Positions 8,547 to 12,415 of a stretch of 12,415 bases of DNA are shown here, piece by piece. Within the stretch, counting starts at the first letter, position 1. The number at the start of each line of letters is the position of its first letter. Origin of the DNA: Flectobacillus sp. (GTDB taxonomy: Bacteria > Bacteroidota > Bacteroidia > Cytophagales > Spirosomataceae); NCBI GenBank assembly GCA_029865665.1, contig JARXAV010000019.1, positions 1 through 12,415 of the forward strand, in the 5' to 3' direction. The notes beneath the pieces were generated by a model. It saw only the letters and a list, made by a program, of their open reading frames with translations. It was not told the DNA's origin and did no database searches. The position numbers and the translations under genes are program-made.

Positions 8547-10037
8547 ATGGGAAAACCAACAGGATTCTTAGAAGCAACAAGAGAAACTCCTAAGAAAAGA
8601 CCCGTAGCAGAACGTGTCAACGATTACAAAGAAATAGATATTGATTTAGGCCCAGAAAGAGTAAAAGAACAAGCAAGCCGTTGTATGGACTGTGGCGTTC
8701 CTTTCTGTCATAATGGTTGTCCACTAGGCAACATTATTCCAGAATTTAACGATGCGGTATATGACCAAAACTGGGCTTATGCTTACGAAATCTTATCTTC
8801 TACGAATAACTTCCCAGAATTTACAGGACGTATTTGTCCAGCTCCTTGTGAGTCGGCTTGCGTATTGGGAATCAATAAACCTCCTGTTTCGATTGAATAT
8901 ATTGAGAAATCAATCATCGAACATGCGTATGCAAACGGGTTGGTAAAAGCAGATATTCCAGAAAAACGTACTGGCAAAACCGTAGCCATCATTGGTTCGG
9001 GGCCTGCGGGTATGGCTGCTGCTGCTCAAATGAATAAAGCAGGTCACACGGTTACCGTATTTGAACGTGCTGACGAAGTGGGTGGTTTATTACGTTATGG
9101 TATTCCTGATTTTAAATTAGAGAAAACTGTCGTGAAACGCCGTGTTGCTGTAATGGAGGAAAGTGGTATTACCTTCAAAACAGGCGTAAACATTGGTGTT
9201 GACATTAAAGCTGATCAATTATTAGAAGACTTCGACTTAATCATTCTTGCAGGTGGTTCTACGGTTCCTAGATTATTAGGAATCCCAGGTGCTGACTTGA
9301 AAGGGGTATATCCAGCAATGGAGTTCTTATCGCAACAAAACAAACGTGTGGGCGGTATTGAAGTAAAAGTTGACCACAGAGGTATGCCTTATAAAGACGG
9401 CGAATTGTTGGCAACTGGCAAAAACGTATTTGTTATTGGTGGTGGTGACACGGGTTCTGACTGCGTGGGTACTTCTAACCGTCACAAAGCGGCTTCAATT
9501 ACACAAGTTGAAGTAATGCCTATGCCTCCAAAAGAACGTGCTGAACAAACACCTTGGCCAAACTGGCCAATGATGTTGAGAACTTCTACTTCGCACGAAG
9601 AAGGAGCAGATCGTCAGTGGTCAATTGCGGTTAAAGAATTTGTTGGCGATGGAAATGGTAACTTAGCAGGTATCAAAATGGCTGACATCGAACTACAAAT
9701 CGTAGATGGAAAAGCTCATCAGGTACACGTAAACGAGCGTGAAGTTCCTTGTGAATTAGCTCTTATCGCTGCTGGTTTCTTACACCCACAAAGAGAAGGT
9801 CTTTTGGCTCAATTAGAAGAAAAAGGCTTAGAGTTCGACGAAAGAGGAAACGTGAAAGCACACAACTACAAAACAGCGGTTGACAAAGTTTTTGTAGCAG
9901 GTGATATGCGTCGTGGACAATCGTTGGTAGTTTGGGCTATCTCCGAAGGTCGTGAGGCAGCTCGTCAAGCAGATATTGCGTTGATGGGTTCTTCAAGATT
10001 AGAAGCAAAAAATGTCTCTTCATTTGCCGTAGTATAA
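8547..10037 (+). CDS. gltD: Glutamate synthase (NADPH-type), small (beta) subunit
   Basis: This flavoprotein takes electrons from NADPH and passes them through iron-sulfur clusters to GltB. Its 496 residues are close to the usual length for the family. The N-terminal iron-sulfur domain has Cys46, Cys49, Cys54 and Cys58, then Cys97, Cys101 and Cys105. The FAD dinucleotide motif is GSGPAG at 150-155, followed by the EVGGLLRYGIPDFKL stretch typical of this family. The NADPH motif is GGGDTG at 298-303, and the second FAD motif is AGDMRRGQSLVVWAISEGR from about 451. The ATG at 8547 is preceded by an A-rich leader and no Shine-Dalgarno sequence. No clear -7 box lies in the 195 bases upstream, so it may be read through from gltB. 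CGT is the main Arg codon, as in gltB. Its last 130 or so bases, with the terminator, recur in decayed form at 11070-11215. Confidence 0.98.
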   Translation: MGKPTGFLEATRETPKKRPVAERVNDYKEIDIDLGPERVKEQASRCMDCGVPFCHNGCPLGNIIPEFNDAVYDQNWAYAYEILSSTNNFPEFTGRICPAPCESACVLGINKPPVSIEYIEKSIIEHAYANGLVKADIPEKRTGKTVAIIGSGPAGMAAAAQMNKAGHTVTVFERADEVGGLLRYGIPDFKLEKTVVKRRVAVMEESGITFKTGVNIGVDIKADQLLEDFDLIILAGGSTVPRLLGIPGADLKGVYPAMEFLSQQNKRVGGIEVKVDHRGMPYKDGELLATGKNVFVIGGGDTGSDCVGTSNRHKAASITQVEVMPMPPKERAEQTPWPNWPMMLRTSTSHEEGADRQWSIAVKEFVGDGNGNLAGIKMADIELQIVDGKAHQVHVNEREVPCELALIAAGFLHPQREGLLAQLEEKGLEFDERGNVKAHNYKTAVDKVFVAGDMRRGQSLVVWAISEGREAARQADIALMGSSRLEAKNVSSFAVV

Positions 10038-10092
10038 GCAAGAAGCATACAAACAAAAAGGGCTATTCCGTGAGGAGTAGCCCTTTTTGTTT
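9889..10092 (+). repeat. Parent copy of a duplicated block: gltD 3' end plus terminator
   Basis: This block matches 11070-11215 in the same orientation. Identical or near-identical parts are 9889-9896, 9909-9957 (4 mismatches in 49), 10024-10042, and 10051-10092 (no mismatches). This copy is the intact one because it lies within the complete gltD frame. Confidence 0.9.
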
Positions 10093-10095
10093 GTA
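10048..10095 (+). terminator. Strong rho-independent terminator after gltD
   Basis: An 18-base perfect stem pairs 10048-10065 with 10078-10095. It extends inward through U-G, U-A and two C-G pairs to a GTGA loop, for 22 pairs in all. The A-run comes before the GC core and the T-run after it, both inside the stem, so the hairpin can act on both strands. It begins 11 bases after the gltD stop. Confidence 0.95.
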
Positions 10096-10402
10096 CGTTC
10101 CACATGTAACTCAAACTTCCCGAAGACTGGTATTCTTGCTAGACTTTTTCTGCTTTACTTACCGATAATGTGAGATTGGTAAAATAATTTATTATTTTAT
10201 TTTACTATGGTAGTGTAGTCAACTTTTTCTTACTACTTGTTTATGAGGAATTTTTACTTCAAATTCGCATCAGAGAAGACAGTACTGTTCAGCAACTATA
10301 CTTAGACCTAATCGAGCTTCTTTTACCAAAGTATCAGTAATTATCAAAACAGCTTTTCTCTTACAAAACTTATTTTTACCATTTAATTCCTCAAAATCTG
10401 TC
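10096..10402. other. Intergenic region before the lipoprotein gene
   Basis: No gene is evident in these 307 bases. There is an A+T-only-like inverted repeat, GTAAAATAA (10179-10187) against TTATTTTAC (10197-10205), with a 9-base loop. The promoter of the downstream gene should lie here, but I found no full TAnnTTTG match on the plus strand. Confidence 0.5.
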
Positions 10403-10954
10403 ATGAAAAAGCTAGGAAATTTATTAATAGGTTTGATAGTATTTGCCTGTCATAAAACAGAAGATATTGTTCCAAAGACTGACGAATTGAATGCCATGAA
10501 AAATGGAAACGTATGGATAAATTTGGATAATTCTTTCAGAGTTTTTTCAGGTATAAGTAACGACTATGACCATGAAATGTGTAACTCCGCTGAAAAAGTT
10601 GATTTTACATTAACAATCTACAACGCCGATAAAGACCGGCGAGAATCAGTATCATTTAGCAAAATTCCGAAGCAAATCGGGAGTTACACACTTATAAATA
10701 CAACAGATGGCTGTAAAGAACAATCAATCAAAGTAAGTTATTACACATTAGGAGAAGATGGCGATGTTATTTTTGGCGTTTATACGCTATTAACAATAGC
10801 CGACAATAAACTCATAATAGATAAGTACGAAGAATCTACTAAAATAATGAATGGTAAGTTTTCGGCTACTTTCATTAAAACGAGTGGTCAACAATCCTCA
10901 CCAGATACTATAAAATTCAGCAATGGAGTATTTAAAGTGAAATTGAATATTTGA
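10403..10954 (+). CDS. Small predicted lipoprotein, function unknown
   Basis: The 183-residue product starts MKKLGNLLIGLIVFAC, a signal peptide ending in a lipobox-like VFAC with Cys16 as the expected lipidated residue. The following HKTED is charged, and surface export is possible. The rest is soluble. It has the look of Bacteroidota lipoproteins with a short beta-rich domain: a GNVWINL strand near 35, GSYTL near 93, and a C-terminal GKFSATFI...DTIKFSNGVFKVKL pattern. That ending is reminiscent of the DUF6252-type family, but I cannot confirm membership. Cysteines near residues 60 and 104 could form a disulfide. It lies alone between the gltD terminator and a decayed duplicate of it, and is convergent with cynS. 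Its Arg codons avoid CGT, unlike gltD. Confidence 0.75.
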   Translation: MKKLGNLLIGLIVFACHKTEDIVPKTDELNAMKNGNVWINLDNSFRVFSGISNDYDHEMCNSAEKVDFTLTIYNADKDRRESVSFSKIPKQIGSYTLINTTDGCKEQSIKVSYYTLGEDGDVIFGVYTLLTIADNKLIIDKYEESTKIMNGKFSATFIKTSGQQSSPDTIKFSNGVFKVKLNI

Positions 10955-11069
10955 TTATTTTATAGCATTGCTGGCTAATTGACAATTCATTGAACGGAGA
11001 GGAAAGCTACTCTCTACAATCGAGTAGAGTAAGGCACTTTATTACACGTGCTTTATTCTCTCATACCAC

Positions 11070-11151
11070 TTTTTGTACGATTCGTCGTGGACAATCTTTG
11101 GTAGTTTGGACTATCTTCGAAGGTCGTGAAGTACACAGTGCGTTGCCGTAG
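11070..11151 (+). pseudogene. Decayed fragment of a gltD 3' end
   Basis: Bases 11083-11131 match gltD 9909-9957 with four substitutions, three of them G to A or C to T. Read in the gltD frame the fragment gives RRGQSLVVWTIFEGREVHSALP and then TAG at 11149. Relative to gltD it lacks 7 bases near 11078, 12 bases near 11132, and 43 bases between two TTG triplets (after 11145), which shifts the frame. There is no start codon and no upstream gltD sequence, so it cannot make a functional product. It is a remnant of a duplication, not a second gltD. Confidence 0.85.
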
Positions 11152-11173
11152 TATAAGCAAGCAAGAAGTATAT

Positions 11174-11215
11174 AAACAAAAAGGGCTATTCCGTGAGGAG
11201 TAGCCCTTTTTGTTT
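11174..11215. terminator. Second copy of the gltD terminator, likely bidirectional between lipoprotein gene and cynS
   Basis: The stem pairs 11174-11188 with 11201-11215 (15 bases), plus the same inner pairs and GTGA loop as the first copy. All 42 bases are identical to 10051-10092. It lies 16 bases past the cynS stop on the minus strand and about 220 bases past the lipoprotein gene on the plus strand. Its A-run/T-run symmetry suits ending transcription from both sides. Confidence 0.9.
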
Positions 11216-11231
11216 GGGGGTATTTTCAATA

Positions 11232-11675
11232 TTACCATTTTTTGTATGGCAAAAACTTTCCGTCAAGCGTAATTTTAATACGGTCGCCTTTCGGGTTTTC
11301 TTCTTTGTCAATGTGCATACTGAAATCAATAGCACTCATAATGCCATCTCCTGCTTTTTCATGAATTACCTGTTTAATGGTTTCGCCATATACCAGTACG
11401 ATTTCATAAAGGCGGTAAATAAGTGGGTCGGTTGGAGGCATCAGGGTGAGCGATGCTTTTGAAGGAAATTCTTGCAAGGCTTTTTCCACTTCAAAACCCA
11501 AACCCAATAAGTCACATACTTTTTTGGCTTCGTCGGCATCAAAGGTGTTTTGCCCTAAGAGAGCCGAAGTCGTCCAAACAATATCCCTCCCAATGGCATC
11601 AGCGATTGACTGATAACTAATCCCAACGGTTCTTTTTGCTTCAAGTACAAGTTCTGTACATACGTCTTTATTCAT
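11232..11675 (-). CDS. cynS: Cyanate hydratase (cyanase)
   Basis: Cyanase converts cyanate and bicarbonate to ammonia and CO2 in the cytoplasm, as a decamer. The product has 147 residues against 156 in E. coli. The N-terminal helical domain (about 1-75) includes the SYQSIADAIGRD stretch. The catalytic C-terminal domain begins at PPTDPLIYRLYEIVLVYG; Arg88, Glu91 and Ser114 correspond to the E. coli active-site Arg96, Glu99 and Ser122. The ending KGDRIKITLDGKFLPYKKW is nearly invariant in the family. ATG 11675 fits the family's N-terminus. No carbonic anhydrase (cynT), transporter or LysR regulator gene is adjacent within the window, so it is a single-gene unit here. Its ammonia could feed the nearby glutamate synthase pathway, which is inference. 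No clear -7 box was found upstream; the nearest is a one-mismatch TATTCTTG at 11810-11803. Confidence 0.96.
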   Translation of the reverse strand: MNKDVCTELVLEAKRTVGISYQSIADAIGRDIVWTTSALLGQNTFDADEAKKVCDLLGLGFEVEKALQEFPSKASLTLMPPTDPLIYRLYEIVLVYGETIKQVIHEKAGDGIMSAIDFSMHIDKEENPKGDRIKITLDGKFLPYKKW

Positions 11676-12098
11676 TTCTGTAAATTGATTTGTGTTGAAA
11701 GATTTATAAACGTGAATATAGAAATTGGGGGCTTTCTTATCTCAAGATATTAGAAATGTGTAATAAAAGCAAACGATAGCATTTCTTTTTAAAGGAAAAG
11801 TACAAGAATAGTTTAAAAGGTATCACTGGTGTCAGACAGGATTGGAATTCTGTAATGAACTGGTACTTGATAGGAATCAAGCACTAGTGGGAGGGAGTAT
11901 AAATACCGATGATTAAATTCTCTTTCGGATTTACCAATCGCTCAACAATATATTTTTTCCCGTTAATCCATAAATTAATCATTTAGTAAAGCTTAATAAT
12001 TGACGTTGTGAGTAAAATAGCGAAAATTTGTGATCCAGAATTAATACATAGTCATTTTAGTCCTGAAAACTAATCTAAACGCATCAACAAAAAGTGTA
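11676..12098. other. Divergent intergenic region between cynS and the TonB-dependent receptor
   Basis: These 423 A+T-rich bases should hold promoters for cynS and the receptor, but neither is clear. They contain a hairpin at 11859-11888 and a 32-codon minus-strand ORF at 11982-11884. That ORF begins MINLWINGKKYIVERLV and could be a decayed gene start or chance. Nothing else stands out. Confidence 0.5.
11859..11888. repeat. Hairpin-forming inverted repeat in the cynS/receptor spacer
   Basis: ACTGGT-A-CTTGAT (11859-11871) pairs with ATCAAG-C-ACTAGT (11876-11888) around a 4-base loop AGGA. There are 12 pairs including one G-U, with a single A/C mismatch. It has no T-run after it, so it is not a typical terminator. 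It may be a leftover 3' hairpin of the short decayed frame beside it, or an operator. Confidence 0.4.
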
Positions 12099-12415
12099 AT
12101 GAAAATTTTTACTTACCTCATGCTGAATCTTACAATGCCATCTGATTCAGCCCTACAAAAACATAGTACCTCACTAGATGAAGTAACCGTTGTTGCTCAA
12201 CGAAATCAGCAAAAAGTATTTAATACAATGGGTTCTGTATCGGTTATTAATGCTAAGAACCTAAATAACTGTCAGTTTAGAAGTACTCCTGAGAGCCTAT
12301 TCGGGGCAGTTGGGACTTTTGTCCAAAAAACAAATCATGGAGGCGGCTCCATATTTATGCGTGGACTGACGGGTAATCAGACGTTGTTATTAATAGACGG
12401 AATTCGGTTGAATAA
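12099..12415 (+). CDS. TonB-dependent outer-membrane receptor, N-terminal part (cut by window edge)
   Basis: The frame opens at ATG 12099 and runs 105 complete codons to the window end. A short signal-like stretch (MKIFTYLMLNL, to about residue 20) is followed by LDEVTVVAQRNQ, which resembles a TonB box. Then comes the plug domain with VSVINAKNLNN, PESLFGAVGTFVQ and the hallmark GGGSIFMRGLTGNQTLLLIDGIRLNN. There is no carboxypeptidase-like N-terminal extension of the kind found in SusC proteins, so it looks like a simple siderophore-, cobalamin- or metal-type receptor. The substrate cannot be told from this part. It is divergent from cynS. An in-frame stop at 12042-12044, with no other ATG between, supports this start, although the signal peptide is short. 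Confidence 0.88.
   Translation, partial: MKIFTYLMLNLTMPSDSALQKHSTSLDEVTVVAQRNQQKVFNTMGSVSVINAKNLNNCQFRSTPESLFGAVGTFVQKTNHGGGSIFMRGLTGNQTLLLIDGIRLN

Larger units (their letters stand above)
11070..11215 (+). repeat. Derived copy of the gltD 3' end plus terminator
   Basis: Direct repeat of 9889-10092, shortened from 204 to 146 bases by deletions, with a 4-base GCAA gain near 11160. The two copies bracket about 1 kb carrying the lipoprotein gene. No transposase or terminal repeats accompany it. Confidence 0.88.

Noticed and set aside
10995..11054. Terminator for the lipoprotein gene at 11008-11031 or 11031-11054
   Set aside because: The stems are short (6-7 bases), partly overlapping and lack a following T-run; the hairpin at 11174-11215 is far stronger.
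11070..11215. Insertion sequence or transposon as the source of the gltD-end copy
   Set aside because: No transposase frame, terminal inverted repeats or target duplication is seen around the copy; the homology is to a housekeeping gene end.
11193..11462. 89-codon plus-strand ORF across the second terminator and cynS
   Set aside because: It reads through the terminator hairpin and antisense to conserved cyanase sequence, so it is not a plausible gene.
1..12415. CRISPR array, tRNA, rRNA, riboswitch or defence genes
   Set aside because: I read the spacers for regularly spaced repeats and for conserved RNA landmarks, and saw none. All large frames are explained by housekeeping or envelope proteins.

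Overview
The window looks like a chromosomal segment from a Bacteroidota bacterium, probably of the Cytophagales. This is inferred from four things: a secreted protein with the 'ATHIVGGE' start and a gliding-motility/type IX secretion C-terminal domain at the left edge, a SusC/RagA-like outer-membrane receptor start at the right edge, A+T-rich spacers without Shine-Dalgarno sequences, and TAnnTTTG-type -7 boxes. Genus cannot be fixed from the sequence alone.

Layout. (1) Positions 1-2164, minus strand: most of a large secreted, Ig-like-repeat protein whose C-terminal sorting domain runs off the left edge. (2) 2165-2751: divergent regulatory region with two perfect inverted repeats and two candidate -7 boxes. 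(3) 2752-10037, plus strand: the two subunits of NADPH-type glutamate synthase, gltB and gltD. They are separated by about 1.2 kb holding a small secreted protein of LolA-like character. A very strong hairpin terminator follows gltD. (4) 10096-11215: a roughly 1 kb stretch with one lipoprotein gene, bounded on the right by a decayed second copy of the gltD 3' end together with its terminator. (5) 11232-11675, minus strand: cyanase (cynS), convergent with the lipoprotein gene. (6) 11676-12098: a divergent spacer. (7) 12099 to the right edge: the start of a TonB-dependent receptor.

How the genes fit together. GltB and GltD form the enzyme that turns glutamine plus 2-oxoglutarate into two glutamates using NADPH, the second half of the GS-GOGAT ammonium assimilation route. 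Cyanase releases ammonia and CO2 from cyanate, so its product could feed that route; the adjacency suggests this but does not prove it. The large secreted protein, the LolA-like protein, the lipoprotein and the receptor are envelope or surface proteins with no visible link to nitrogen metabolism.

The most unusual structure is the partial gltD/terminator duplication. The coding part of the copy has decayed through substitutions and deletions, while 42 bases of terminator hairpin are identical in both copies. I see no defence system, CRISPR array, transposase, tRNA or rRNA, and no clear case for a wholly new biological system.
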